A stretch of 64,000 bases of DNA from Rhizobium viscosum (GTDB lineage Bacteria > Pseudomonadota > Alphaproteobacteria > Rhizobiales > Rhizobiaceae). The translations under genes and the position numbers were made by a program. Location of the stretch: contig NZ_JADBEC010000001.1 of assembly GCF_014873945.1 (NCBI RefSeq), positions 2,523,501 to 2,587,500 of the forward strand. The letters are read 5' to 3'. Positions within the stretch are counted from its first letter, which is position 1, and every line of letters begins with the position of its first letter. This document shows positions 17,201 to 30,324 of this stretch, in pieces. Under the pieces are notes generated by a model that saw only the letters and a list, made by a program, of their open reading frames with translations, did no database searches and was not told where the DNA came from.

Positions 17201-17577
17201 AGCGCAGTGTTTCTTCGCATAAGAGATATACTAGGGGATACCGCAGGGATCGGGAAAATCAATGGCGAAATTGCCGCTTAATATAAGCAATGTTTAATAC
17301 ATTGAGATTTTTCTATACGATAAGATTGGCAAAAGCTGAGACACGCCTAGCCGCAGGATCGACTTGCAGAGCTTTACGCCTGAAGAAAAGTGGCCGGCGG
17401 AGCTGAGGGAGCTCTTGGCCGGCCGAAATTTAGGCTGAAGAAGAAGGGACGATACACTTCAGCCTTCGGGCCAGTGTCACCCGATGCCTCTATCTCTAGA
17501 CAGCGGCGCCTGAACCTTCGCCGAACCTGCCGTTCATGCGGGGTTCACGCAGCCATCTCGGGTGCTTTGAAAAGGGG
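17201..17577. other. Intergenic region with two strong hairpins, between lysophospholipase and hsp20
   Basis: No gene is recognisable here. Hairpin A pairs GGCCGG (17392-17397) with CCGGCC (17419-17424) and has an inner GGAGCT/AGCTCT extension. Hairpin B pairs GGCTGAAG (17433-17440) with CTTCAGCC (17457-17464). On the minus strand hairpin A runs into ACTTTTCTTC, so the pair could end a small minus-strand RNA or be a dispersed palindromic element. Confidence 0.4.
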
Positions 17578-17606
17578 CTTGAAGTCTCAGAAAGCCATAC
17601 CCATCT
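17578..17606 (+). promoter_or_regulatory. RpoH (heat-shock sigma factor) promoter of hsp20
   Basis: CTTGAA at 17578-17583 and CCCATCT at 17600-17606 are separated by 16 bp, close to the sigma-32 consensus CTTGAA/CCCATNT. It implies a start near 17613 and a leader of about 100 nt. Confidence 0.8.
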
Positions 17607-17610
17607 GAAC

Positions 17611-17711
17611 TTTGCGGACGCCAGAAGGGTCCGCGCAACCGTCCCGAAGCCGCCAAGAACGGGGTTTCAGGGGCATGATATCGCAACACGTCGCTTCCCT
17701 AGGAGGACATC
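17611..17711 (+). promoter_or_regulatory. ROSE-like RNA thermometer in the hsp20 5'-UTR
   Basis: The leader folds into successive hairpins. The first is GCGGAC/GTCCGC (17614-17619 with 17629-17634). A middle CCCG/CGGGG stem follows. In the last hairpin CUUCC (17694-17698) pairs with GGAGG (17702-17706), the hsp20 ribosome-binding site, leaving a 3-nt loop. Short, imperfect sequestration of the Shine-Dalgarno after a U(U/C)GCU-like segment (UCGCUU) is the diagnostic plan of ROSE elements, common upstream of rhizobial small heat-shock genes. Confidence 0.75.
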
Positions 17712-18182
17712 ATGCGTCACGTAGACTTCTCTCCCCTTTATCGTTCCACCGTCGGTTTCGACCGTCTCTTTACCATGCTCGACAGCCTCTCTCAGCCGGA
17801 GCAGGTTCCGAGCTATCCGCCGTACAACATCGAGCGGACCGGTGAGAACACCTACCGTATCACCATGGCCGTTGCCGGCTTCGATGAAACGGAACTCTCC
17901 ATCGAATCGCATGCCCACGCGCTCATCGTGAAAGGCGAAAAGCGCGACGAAAACGCCGATGGCAGCGAGTTCCTGTATCGCGGCATCGCAAAGCGCGCCT
18001 TCGAGCGCCGCTTCCAGCTTGCCGACCATGTCGAAGTGACCGCCGCTTCGCTGAAGAACGGCCTCCTGCACATCGACCTTCTGCGCAGCATCCCGGAGGC
18101 TCTCAAGCCCCGCAAGATCGCTATTGCCGCTGAGCCGGTCGAGGCTCCGAAGGCGATCGAAGCACAGGTCGTCAACAACTAA
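17712..18182 (+). CDS. Small heat-shock protein, Hsp20/IbpA family
   Basis: A 156-aa chaperone of the alpha-crystallin type. The N-terminal arm contains FDRLFTMLDSL. The alpha-crystallin domain covers about residues 34-125, including YRITMAVAGFDETEL and ASLKNGLLHIDLLRSIPE. A C-terminal extension follows with RKIAIA, the I-x-I/V oligomerisation motif. It binds unfolding proteins in the cytoplasm during heat stress. Expression is predicted to be doubly heat-controlled, by an RpoH promoter and by a ROSE-like thermometer that masks the ribosome-binding site. A terminator follows 23 bp after the stop. Confidence 0.95.
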   Translation: MRHVDFSPLYRSTVGFDRLFTMLDSLSQPEQVPSYPPYNIERTGENTYRITMAVAGFDETELSIESHAHALIVKGEKRDENADGSEFLYRGIAKRAFERRFQLADHVEVTAASLKNGLLHIDLLRSIPEALKPRKIAIAAEPVEAPKAIEAQVVNN

Positions 18183-18204
18183 TCCGCTTTGACGGATCAG
18201 ACCG

Positions 18205-18234
18205 AAACGGCGCCCTCGCGGGCGCCGTTTTAGT
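18205..18234 (+). terminator. Intrinsic terminator of hsp20
   Basis: An 11-bp stem (AAACGGCGCCC at 18205-18215 with its complement at 18220-18230) closes a TCGC loop; the stem's own trailing Ts continue into TAGTTT. Confidence 0.9.
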
Positions 18235-18253
18235 TTGCGGTCATTTTATTCGA

Positions 18254-19258
18254 TCAGGCCGGGCTTGCGGCTTCTTCAAGCTGCTTTTCTGTGGCCCGGC
18301 GGGCTGCGGCGGCCGCATATTTCTGGGCGATGACGGCGCAGACCATCAACTGGATCTGATGGAAGAGCATCAGCGGCAGGACGATTGCGCCGATCGACTG
18401 GCCGGCAAAGATGACATTTGCCATCGGAACGCCGCTTGCGAGGCTCTTCTTCGAGCCGCAGAAGGTGATGGTGATCTCGTCGGCCCTGCTGAAGCCGAGC
18501 CAGCGGCTGCCAAACATGGTGATAACGAGAACGAGCGCCAGCAACAGCATGTCGGCAATGATGACGGCGGCGATGTCGCCGATCGAGAAGGTGTGCCACA
18601 GGCCCTCGACGACGGCTGTCGAGAAAGCCAGGTAGACGACCATCAGGATGGAGCCACGGTCGACCGGCATCAGGATCTTCTTCTTGGAGCGGATCCATTC
18701 GCCGATCCAGGGCTGCAGGATCTGGCCGACGACGAAGGGGGCGAGAAGCTGGAGCAGGATCTGTTCGAGCGCATCGAAGGAAAAGCCGCCATGGCCGCCG
18801 ACCGAAAAGAGCAGGCCGACGAGCAGCGGCGTCAGGAACATGCCGAAAATATTGGAAGCCGACGCGGAGCAGATCGCTGCCGGCACGTTACCACCCGCCA
18901 TCGAGGTGAAGGCGATCGAGGATTGCACGGTCGACGGTAGCACGCAGAGGAAGAGGATGCCGAGATAAAGCGGCTGCGGCAGGATCGAATCCGGAATGAA
19001 GCCTATCGCCAGACCGAGGATCGGGAAGAGGCCGAAAGTGGTCAGCAGGATCACCAGGTGCAAGCGCCAGTGCAGCAGGCCGGCGATGACGACATCACGC
19101 GAGAGGCGTGCGCCGTGCAGGAAGAACAGCAGCGCAATGGCGAAATCAGTCGCCACACCGAACCAGCCGGCAAAGGTACCGCTCGCCGGGAAGATCGAGG
19201 CGAGGATGACGGTACAGACGAGCAGGATCGTGAATGTATCGGGTAAGAAGCGGCGCAT
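18254..19258 (-). CDS. Bile acid:sodium symporter-like transporter (YfeH family)
   Basis: A 334-aa membrane protein with about ten hydrophobic helices. It has the SBF/BASS-type motifs CVLPSTVQSSIAFTSMAGGN (about residues 105-124) and FCGSKKSLASGVPMANVIF in the second half. These are the two crossover regions of this Na-dependent transporter fold, and the KKSLASG version is typical of the YfeH branch. Substrate unknown. It is divergent from a LysR gene with a 95-bp shared regulatory region and is probably its target. Confidence 0.9.
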   Translation of the reverse strand: MRRFLPDTFTILLVCTVILASIFPASGTFAGWFGVATDFAIALLFFLHGARLSRDVVIAGLLHWRLHLVILLTTFGLFPILGLAIGFIPDSILPQPLYLGILFLCVLPSTVQSSIAFTSMAGGNVPAAICSASASNIFGMFLTPLLVGLLFSVGGHGGFSFDALEQILLQLLAPFVVGQILQPWIGEWIRSKKKILMPVDRGSILMVVYLAFSTAVVEGLWHTFSIGDIAAVIIADMLLLALVLVITMFGSRWLGFSRADEITITFCGSKKSLASGVPMANVIFAGQSIGAIVLPLMLFHQIQLMVCAVIAQKYAAAAARRATEKQLEEAASPA

Positions 19259-19278
19259 GGTGGTCTCGCTGAATTAAA

Positions 19279-19302
19279 ATGAGTCATTGTTTTGTCGCTC
19301 AT
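19279..19302. promoter_or_regulatory. Candidate LysR operator between transporter and regulator
   Basis: The inverted repeat ATGAG (19279-19283) and CTCAT (19298-19302), spaced 14 bp, lies in the divergent promoter region. The T-N-A dyad form fits LysR-type binding sites. It has not been tested. Confidence 0.35.
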
Positions 19303-19353
19303 TATGATCCAGGATGCAAGGAATAACAGCTATCACAAATCTGGATTACACTC

Positions 19354-20208
19354 ATGCTGGACCTCTCGCAGCTACGCAGTTTCGTCACCGTCGAGCAGAT
19401 GGGCAGCTTCACGCTGGCTGCCGAGAGACTAGGCCTCGGGCAGTCTACGGTCAGCCAGCATATCCAAAGGCTGGAAACGTCGCTCGGGCGCCGATTGCTC
19501 GAGCGCGACACGCACAAGGTCGTGCTGACCGGTGATGGCGAGACCTTGCTGTCGCATGCGCGGGCGATGCTGTCGATCGAGGGGCAGGTGCAATCGCTGT
19601 TCAAGGGAGGCAGCCTGCGCGGACGCCTGCGGCTCGGCGTTTCCGAGGATTTCGTGACGAGCCAGCTGCCGGCGGTGCTGGAAGATTTCGTGCGATCGCA
19701 TCCATCTGTCGATCTGGAGCTGACGGTGGCGCTTTCCGGCGTGCTCTACGAAATGCAGGATGCGGGAGCGATCGACCTCGTGCTTGCCAAACGGAGGCTC
19801 GGTGATGAGCACGGAAAGCTCGTCTACCGGGAGCCGCTGGTGTGGCTGGCGCGCGATCCGGAGCATGTGCTCGCATCCGGCCCACTGCCCTTGATTGCTT
19901 TCCCGCCGCCGAGTGTGACACGCGCCATTGCGCTGGAAGCGCTCGGTCGGCATGGCGTGGCCTGGCGCATCGTCTGCACCTGCGGCAGTTTGAGCGGGCT
20001 GACGGCCGCGGCACGCGCCGGCATGGGAGTGCTCGTACAGCCGCGCAGTATGGCGCCCTCGGGCTTGAAGGAAATCGCGCCGGCCAGGCTGCCAGTGCTG
20101 GAGGATGTCGAGTTTGTACTGGTGCCGCGAAAGGGTGCCGATCAGGCGCTCGTGGCAGCACTTTCGGATGATATTCTGAAGAAGGTCAGGGGGTTGCGGT
20201 CTGCGTGA
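19354..20208 (+). CDS. LysR family transcriptional regulator
   Basis: A 284-aa regulator. The N-terminal winged helix-turn-helix (about residues 3-62) includes GSFTLAAERLGLGQSTVSQHIQRLE, and the C-terminal substrate-binding domain covers about 88-275. It lies divergently from the YfeH-type transporter, the usual arrangement for a LysR gene and its target. The inducer is unknown. A bidirectional-looking terminator follows. Confidence 0.93.
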   Translation: MLDLSQLRSFVTVEQMGSFTLAAERLGLGQSTVSQHIQRLETSLGRRLLERDTHKVVLTGDGETLLSHARAMLSIEGQVQSLFKGGSLRGRLRLGVSEDFVTSQLPAVLEDFVRSHPSVDLELTVALSGVLYEMQDAGAIDLVLAKRRLGDEHGKLVYREPLVWLARDPEHVLASGPLPLIAFPPPSVTRAIALEALGRHGVAWRIVCTCGSLSGLTAAARAGMGVLVQPRSMAPSGLKEIAPARLPVLEDVEFVLVPRKGADQALVAALSDDILKKVRGLRSA

Positions 20209-20221
20209 ATACCTTCAATTA

Positions 20222-20252
20222 AAAATCCCGCCGGCGAAGGCGGGATTTTCGT
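20222..20252. terminator. Terminator between lysR and the BA14K gene
   Basis: An 11-bp stem (AAAATCCCGCC at 20222-20232, GGCGGGATTTT at 20239-20249) with a GGCGAA loop. A/T runs on both sides let it serve both convergent genes. Confidence 0.88.
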
Positions 20253-20268
20253 TTTCGAAATCAGAACT

Positions 20269-20697
20269 CTACGGCGAAACGCATTGGCGGCGCGGACCAT
20301 AATAGGGCTGATAGGTATTGTCGTAGGCGCGATAAGAGCGATAGCGCGAATAGCACCAGCGGGTGTGATAACTGCCGCCGGCGTAATAATAGCGCGGCTG
20401 GCGCTGCGCGCTGATGATGCCGCCGATGATGGCTCCTGCAGCAAGGCCGCCGATGATGGCGCCGGCGTTGTTGTGTCTGTGATATCGGCGATAGCGCCAC
20501 CCGTCGTCGTAATCACGATAGCGCCACCTGTCATCATCATACCGATAGCGATTCCAGTGCCGGCGATAATACTGAACCTGCTCGACGTTTGAGGCCTGCG
20601 GCACATCAGGCCTTGCGATTGTGGGAAACGCCTGTGCCGGTGCGATGCCTGTAAAAGTCGTCGCGACGGTCAGGACGATGATTGCCAACTTCTTCAT
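20269..20697 (-). CDS. BA14K-like secreted protein
   Basis: A 142-aa exported protein. The signal peptide is residues 1-23 (PAQAFP). A Tyr/Arg/Asp-rich region (about 42-74) is followed by a Gly/Ala/Ile hydrophobic stretch (about 78-96, [17 protein letters not shown]). The C-terminal BA14K signature is [20 protein letters not shown] ending with RRQC. BA14K is an immunoreactive Brucella protein with lectin-like activity and a role in lipopolysaccharide/envelope integrity. Rhizobia carry many paralogues. Confidence 0.9.
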   Translation of the reverse strand: MKKLAIIVLTVATTFTGIAPAQAFPTIARPDVPQASNVEQVQYYRRHWNRYRYDDDRWRYRDYDDGWRYRRYHRHNNAGAIIGGLAAGAIIGGIISAQRQPRYYYAGGSYHTRWCYSRYRSYRAYDNTYQPYYGPRRQCVSP

Positions 20698-20831
20698 TTC
20701 TTCACCTCTTCATAGGAACGGGGTGACACTGACCGCCTATGAATTAAGGGAGAAATGCTAAAGAAGCGGACTTTGTTCCGGCTTGGCCGGAGCACGGGCT
20801 CTTTCGAACGAGCGTTCCGGCATTTGCAAAA

Positions 20832-21884
20832 TCACGCCGCTAGGCACTTCAGGAAGCCGTCGACATCGGCTTCGGTCGTTGCAAAGCTGGTGACGAGACG
20901 GACGAGCGTTTCTCCCTCCGAAACGAGGTCTGGCATGCCGGCCGGGATCGGCCACTCGTAGAATTTTGCGCCTTTTTCCTCAGCCGTCTTTGCGGCTGAT
21001 TTCTGAATGACCGCGAAAACTTCGTTTGACGCGGTCGGCCAGGCGAGCCGAGCCGAATTGCTGGCGCCGATGCCGGCGCGCAAACCGTCGGCCATGCCGT
21101 TGGAGTGTCGGGCAAGATCAAGCCAGAGGCCGTTTTCGAAATAGGCGTCGAACTGGGCGGAGATGAAACGCGACTTGGAGAAGTGCTGGGCGGCGCGCTT
21201 GCGGATGAAATGCATTTCCTTCGCCTGTTCCGGATTGAAGAAAACGATCGCTTCCGCACACCAGCAACCATTCTTCGTGCCGCCGAAGGAGAGCATATCG
21301 ACGCCGCGCTTCCAGGTCATTTCGGCAGGTGTTGCATTCAATGCAACGAGCGCATTGGCAAAGCGCGCGCCGTCCATGTGCAGGGGTAGTCCTCGCTTCC
21401 TGGCGATCGTGGAAATCTCGCCGATTTCCGGCAGCGAATAGACGGTACCGATTTCGGTGGATTGGGTGATGGTCACAGCGGTGGCGCGGCCATGACGAAG
21501 GGCATCTTCGGGGAAGTGCGCGATCTTTGCCGAGAGCTTGGTCGGATCGATCTTGCCGGCTTCGCCATTGACGGCCATGAGGCGGGCTGAGCCGGAGAAG
21601 AATTCGGGCGCGCCGCATTCATCCTCGATCACATGGGCTTCCTGATGGCAGAAGGTGATCCCGCCAGGGCGCTGGACGCTCGCCAGCGCCAGGGAGTTGG
21701 CAGCGGTGCCGGTCGCAACGAAGAAGACGGAAACCTCGCGCTCGAAGATCTCGGAAAAGCGGGCTTCCACGCGTCTGTCGAGATCGCTGTTGCCGTAAGC
21801 GGCGGCAAAACCGGTGGATTCGGCGAGCAGGCGTTCGGCAATGGATTTATGGGCGCCAGCCCAGTTGTCGGAAGCAAAAATCAT
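20832..21884 (-). CDS. ltaE: Low-specificity L-threonine aldolase
   Basis: A 350-aa PLP enzyme of the beta-eliminating lyase/aldolase family that cleaves L-threonine and L-allo-threonine to glycine and acetaldehyde. The family opening FASDNWAGAHKSI supports ATG 21884 over a longer frame starting at 21932. Key features are VFFVATGTAANSLAL (cofactor phosphate site), LHMDGARFANALVAL (Asp for the pyridine nitrogen) and the Schiff-base Lys in LSFGGTKNG. It is expressed alone and is cytoplasmic. Confidence 0.93.
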   Translation of the reverse strand: MIFASDNWAGAHKSIAERLLAESTGFAAAYGNSDLDRRVEARFSEIFEREVSVFFVATGTAANSLALASVQRPGGITFCHQEAHVIEDECGAPEFFSGSARLMAVNGEAGKIDPTKLSAKIAHFPEDALRHGRATAVTITQSTEIGTVYSLPEIGEISTIARKRGLPLHMDGARFANALVALNATPAEMTWKRGVDMLSFGGTKNGCWCAEAIVFFNPEQAKEMHFIRKRAAQHFSKSRFISAQFDAYFENGLWLDLARHSNGMADGLRAGIGASNSARLAWPTASNEVFAVIQKSAAKTAEEKGAKFYEWPIPAGMPDLVSEGETLVRLVTSFATTEADVDGFLKCLAA

Positions 21885-21932
21885 GGAGAAAACCACTGAA
21901 AATGATGGGATGGCAGTTTCGGGAATGGACAC

Positions 21933-22430
21933 TACGCCAAAGCTTCACGGGATCAAGGGCGGAAACCCGGATGCATCACAAAAATTGAACTGCGCAATCA
22001 ATAAACAAAATGATAAAGTGCAGTGTAATTTTATGTCTCCATTTTGGTTGATTTGGCAATCTTCCGTCGCAAATTGACGTTTTTTTAATAGGCCGCTCTT
22101 GCGGAGTGGAATTGTTTCTGGCATAGAACTGGTGAATTAGGACAGGGTTGCTGTCCTATTTTGGTCTTCACGGCCGAAGAGGCGCCGAAAGCCCTGGAAC
22201 AGACCGGCTTTCACGCTATAGTTCTTTCGAGCGCCGAGCCTTCCATGTGGCGGCGCGCGGAAGCGAATGGCAGGCGCGGAACGCGACGGTTTGCTTTCCC
22301 TGAAAGCAGATGTCTGCGACCGGATCTTCATAATGCAACAGCGCTGTCACGCGCCGGACCTATCTTTAAGGTGCGGTGCGCGACGAAAAGCCGCCCGCGG
22401 CCTCGCGGGGCTTCGACAGGAGGAAAGACG
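21933..22430 (+). promoter_or_regulatory. gltB upstream region and long leader
   Basis: This region of about 500 bp precedes gltB. An AT-rich part (about 21970-22095) is followed by an 8-bp hairpin TAGGACAG/CTGTCCTA (22138-22145 with 22151-22158) ending in TTTT, which looks like a weak early terminator. A CCCGCG/CGCGGG hairpin lies just before the ribosome-binding site AGGAGG (22419-22424). No gene is supported; the gltB frame is open from 22161 but is not family-like before 22431. Confidence 0.45.
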
Positions 22431-27155
<4,725 letters not shown>

Positions 27156-27377
27156 TTGAACCGAACAATCCGCCAGGCCGGAAGCGTGTGGCGGATGACT
27201 GAAATATCTCAATGACTCAACGAGGATCAGCCGCAAGCCTGAAGCTTGCGCAACCGCGTAGATGGCGACAGGGGATATGTTCTGATGACGGTCAAAAGAA
27301 ACAACCTGCCTCCGCGGTTGAGGCTGAACAGACAACTGGCCGCGGGCGAGGCGGTCATGAGGGTAAGGGACGAAAAT

Positions 27378-28832
27378 ATGGGTAAGGTTACAGGTTTTCT
27401 GGAAATCGACCGGCAGGTAGCGAAGTATCAGCCGGCGTCGGATCGCATCCGTCATTTCCGCGAATTCACGATCCCGATGTCGGACCCGGAAGTGCAGAAA
27501 CAGGCAGCGCGCTGCATGGACTGTGGCATCCCCTATTGCCACGGCCCGACCGGCTGCCCTGTTCATAACCAGATTCCGGATTGGAACGACCTCGTCTACA
27601 ACAACAACTGGGAAGCGGCGATCCAGAACCTGCATTCGACCAACAACTTCCCGGAATTCACCGGCCGCGTCTGCCCGGCGCCTTGCGAGGAAGCCTGCAC
27701 GCTGAACCTCGAAGATGCACCGGTTGCCATCAAGACGGTCGAGCAGGCGATTGCCGACAAGGCTTACGAGCTCGGCTTCATCCGTCCGCAGCCGGCGACG
27801 ATCCATACCGGCAAGAAGGTTGCGATCATCGGCTCCGGCCCTGCCGGCATGGCAGCGGCCCAGCAGCTCGGCCGCGCCGGTCATGACGTTCATCTCTATG
27901 AGCGTGAGACGAAGCCGGGCGGTCTGCTGCGTTATGGCATTCCGGACTTCAAGATGGAAAAGAACTTCATCGATCGCCGCGTCGAGCAGATGAAGGGCGA
28001 GGGCGTGACGTTCCATTGCGGCGTCAATGTTGGCGTCGACGTCAAGGTCGAGCAGTTGCTCGCGGATTACGATGCCGTGCTTTACTGCGGCGGCTCCGAG
28101 ACGCCACGTGCAGCCGGCATTCCAGGCACCGATCTTGCCGGTGTTCATGATGCGATGCCGTATCTGGTTCAGCAGAACAAGCGTGTCGGCCGTGAGAATA
28201 TCGATAGCACCGGTTGGCCGTCCGATCCGATCCTGGCCGGCGCCAAGCATGTCGTCGTCGTTGGCGGCGGTGACACGGCGTCGGACTGCGTCGGCACAGC
28301 CTTCCGTCAGGGCGCGGTCAAGGTGACCCAGCTCGACATTCGTCCGCAGCCGCCGGAGAAGGAAGACAAGCTCGCCGTCTGGCCATTCTGGGCCACGAAG
28401 ATGCGTACCTCCTCTTCGCAGGCCGAAGGCGCGATCCGCGAATTCCAGGTCGCCACGCTCGAATTCGTTGGCGAAGATGGTGTGCTGACGGGCGTGAAGT
28501 GCTGCGAAGTCGATGAACGCCGTCGCCCTGTTCCGGGAACGGAATTCGTCATCAAGGCCGATCTTGCCTTCATCGCCATCGGTTTCAGCGGCCCGTTCAA
28601 CGACAGCGTGCTGAAGGAACTCGACGGCAGGCTGACGCTCAATGTCGACAAGCGCGGATCGACCAACGTCGTTGCCGACGACCGTGACTACAAGACTTCG
28701 ATCGACAAGCTCTGGACGGCGGGCGACGTGCGCCGCGGCCAGTCGCTGGTGGTCTGGGCGATCCGCGAAGGTCGTCAGGCTGCACGCGCGATCGACGAGG
28801 CGCTGATGGGCTCCACCGTCCTGCCGCGCTGA
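27378..28832 (+). CDS. gltD: Glutamate synthase small subunit
   Basis: A 484-aa beta subunit that passes electrons from NADPH through FAD and iron-sulfur clusters to GltB. The N-terminal region has the Cys sets CMDCGIPYC, GPTGC and CPAPCEEAC for two 4Fe-4S clusters. An FAD-binding GSGPAGMAAAQQLGRAGHDV and an NADPH-binding VVGGGDTASDC follow. ATG 27378 is supported by GGGTAAGGGA and by the family start MGKVTGFLEIDR; the frame is open upstream to 27246 without family similarity. An intrinsic terminator follows. Confidence 0.96.
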   Translation: MGKVTGFLEIDRQVAKYQPASDRIRHFREFTIPMSDPEVQKQAARCMDCGIPYCHGPTGCPVHNQIPDWNDLVYNNNWEAAIQNLHSTNNFPEFTGRVCPAPCEEACTLNLEDAPVAIKTVEQAIADKAYELGFIRPQPATIHTGKKVAIIGSGPAGMAAAQQLGRAGHDVHLYERETKPGGLLRYGIPDFKMEKNFIDRRVEQMKGEGVTFHCGVNVGVDVKVEQLLADYDAVLYCGGSETPRAAGIPGTDLAGVHDAMPYLVQQNKRVGRENIDSTGWPSDPILAGAKHVVVVGGGDTASDCVGTAFRQGAVKVTQLDIRPQPPEKEDKLAVWPFWATKMRTSSSQAEGAIREFQVATLEFVGEDGVLTGVKCCEVDERRRPVPGTEFVIKADLAFIAIGFSGPFNDSVLKELDGRLTLNVDKRGSTNVVADDRDYKTSIDKLWTAGDVRRGQSLVVWAIREGRQAARAIDEALMGSTVLPR

Positions 28833-28860
28833 TCCTCTTCGAATAATTCGTCGAGCAATA

Positions 28861-28891
28861 AAACTCCGCCGTATTCCGGTGGAGTTTTTCG
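28861..28891 (+). terminator. Intrinsic terminator of gltD
   Basis: A 10-bp stem AAACTCCGCC (28861-28870) / GGTGGAGTTT (28878-28887) is followed by TTCG. Confidence 0.85.
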
Positions 28892-29118
28892 TGATGCGAC
28901 CGGTTGACGCGCCGCGGCTTCCGGCAAGCTTCATGCAATTCCCGAGCTTCAGTTTTCCTGCGTATGCAGGCCGATCCGGCCTGCGGCGACTGGCTGGACA
29001 TGTTCCCGCCCGCCCAGTCGTGAGGCGTTTCACTGTTGACTACGGCGCAAGGGACACAGGCGGCAGCCAAGTAAGTCCCGAATATCAATAGGGGCCGTTC
29101 AACGGCCCTTTCCTATTT
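28892..29118 (+). other. Structured non-coding interval after gltD, ending in a terminator
   Basis: No convincing gene. Two strong stems occur: GCAGGCCG/CGGCCTGC (28966-28973 with 28977-28984) and CGACTGG/CCAGTCG (28987-28993 with 29014-29020). A terminator-like GGGCCGT/ACGGCCC hairpin (29092-29098 with 29102-29108) then runs into TTTCCTATTTT. A TTGACG (28903-28908) lies upstream without a clear -10 box. It could be an unannotated plus-strand sRNA or simply a palindromic spacer. The last hairpin also lies just after the stop of the convergent DUF459 gene. Confidence 0.35.
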
Positions 29119-30324
29119 TACGGAGACTTCCGCCGTCGTCTTCAGCGTCGGCATGCGGTAGTCGTCTATACGACCCGCGGGCGCAGGTGCCATTTCGCCC
29201 TGTTCGACCAAGAGATCGCGCGGCGATTTCGTGAGCGTCACCGGCGGCGTCTTGCCGGCGCCGAGCAGTTCTGCTCCACCATCGAGGTTCGGGTCGGACA
29301 AGCTGATCGGCTGTGTATGCTCCACAGGATTGGTGGGCAGCGTCAGCGCCGGCAGGTTTCCGGGATCGAGGCGCACCAGATCGGGGCTTGCCTGAGTGCC
29401 GAGAAGGCGGCGCGCCGGCTTTTCCACATAGAAGGCAAGTTTACGGCGGCCGGCCTGGGTCAGGTTGATGCCGTCAGTGGTGCGTAGGCGCACCTGCTGG
29501 CCGTTGACATCGGAGCCGGTGACGATGAACTTGCCATTCTCGTCCACGAAGCCGTCCCAGATGTCGACGAATTCGCCACCGATGCTTTCCATCTGGTTGC
29601 GGTAGAGCTGGTTCATCTGAACGGCATCGGCCGTCATCGAATCGGATTCGAAGGCGGGAAGTCCGACCCAGAGCAACGGAATCTTACGGCTCGTAATCTC
29701 TTTGCCGAAGGCCATCACGCGGCGCTGATACTCGGTAAACCAGCCATCGGTCCGGAATTTTTCCTTACCTGCGTCGGTCACCATCTGCTGGCGATCATTG
29801 GCGCCGATCATGACGACGACCATTGCCGGCTTCAGCTCGTCGATCATCTTTGGCAGTTCGCCGGGCCAATTGTAATAGTCGTCGCGCACGAGGCCGGATG
29901 AGACATTGCTGCGGGCCTCGACCACGACACCGGGCGAGGTTTCAAAGGCGGCAGTGAGGCCGTCGCCCAGGCCGCCGGCGAGAAAGTCGCCGACAACAAG
30001 GATTTTCTGGGCGTTGTCCAGCTTCTGAACCACGGGTTCAGTGGGTGCGACGGGCGCCGTGCGCATTGGCGTCACGGCCTTCTGCGCGGTAGGGCGCCTG
30101 CGTTGCTGCTGTTGTCGCCGCGGTTGGCCGCGCATTTCGGGCTGCGGATTCTCGTCTATGTAACGGCGGCCGAGAAAGAAATCGAGGATGGAGCGGCGTT
30201 GATAGCGAAGCTCCTGCGCCTCGGCATAGTCGGCCGGCAGCATCGAACCAAGGCAAAGGGAAAGCGTGGCTGCGGCAAGCGCAAGCCCACGAATCCATCG
30301 GGTCCGGTCAATTTGTCTCGTCAT
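29113..30324 (-). CDS. DUF459-type SGNH-fold protein, exported, active site atypical
   Basis: A 403-aa exported or membrane-anchored protein. The N-terminal hydrophobic segment (about residues 8-34) ends in AEAQE. An Arg/Gln-rich linker (about 60-80) precedes an SGNH-hydrolase-like domain (about 105-305). Block I reads VVGDFLAGGLGDGL where GDS is expected, block III is MIGANDRQQM, and block V reads DGINLTQAG where D-x-x-H is expected. Thus the nucleophile Ser and the catalytic His are both absent from their usual places. The tail is Pro-rich. Start choice among 30378, 30357 and 30324 is uncertain; 30324 keeps the signal region compact. Confidence 0.83.
   Translation of the reverse strand: MTRQIDRTRWIRGLALAAATLSLCLGSMLPADYAEAQELRYQRRSILDFFLGRRYIDENPQPEMRGQPRRQQQQRRRPTAQKAVTPMRTAPVAPTEPVVQKLDNAQKILVVGDFLAGGLGDGLTAAFETSPGVVVEARSNVSSGLVRDDYYNWPGELPKMIDELKPAMVVVMIGANDRQQMVTDAGKEKFRTDGWFTEYQRRVMAFGKEITSRKIPLLWVGLPAFESDSMTADAVQMNQLYRNQMESIGGEFVDIWDGFVDENGKFIVTGSDVNGQQVRLRTTDGINLTQAGRRKLAFYVEKPARRLLGTQASPDLVRLDPGNLPALTLPTNPVEHTQPISLSDPNLDGGAELLGAGKTPPVTLTKSPRDLLVEQGEMAPAPAGRIDDYRMPTLKTTAEVSVK

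Noticed and set aside
28879..29091. A 70-codon plus-strand frame after gltD
   Set aside because: It starts inside the gltD terminator, has no ribosome-binding site, and crosses the two strong hairpins, so RNA structure explains it better.
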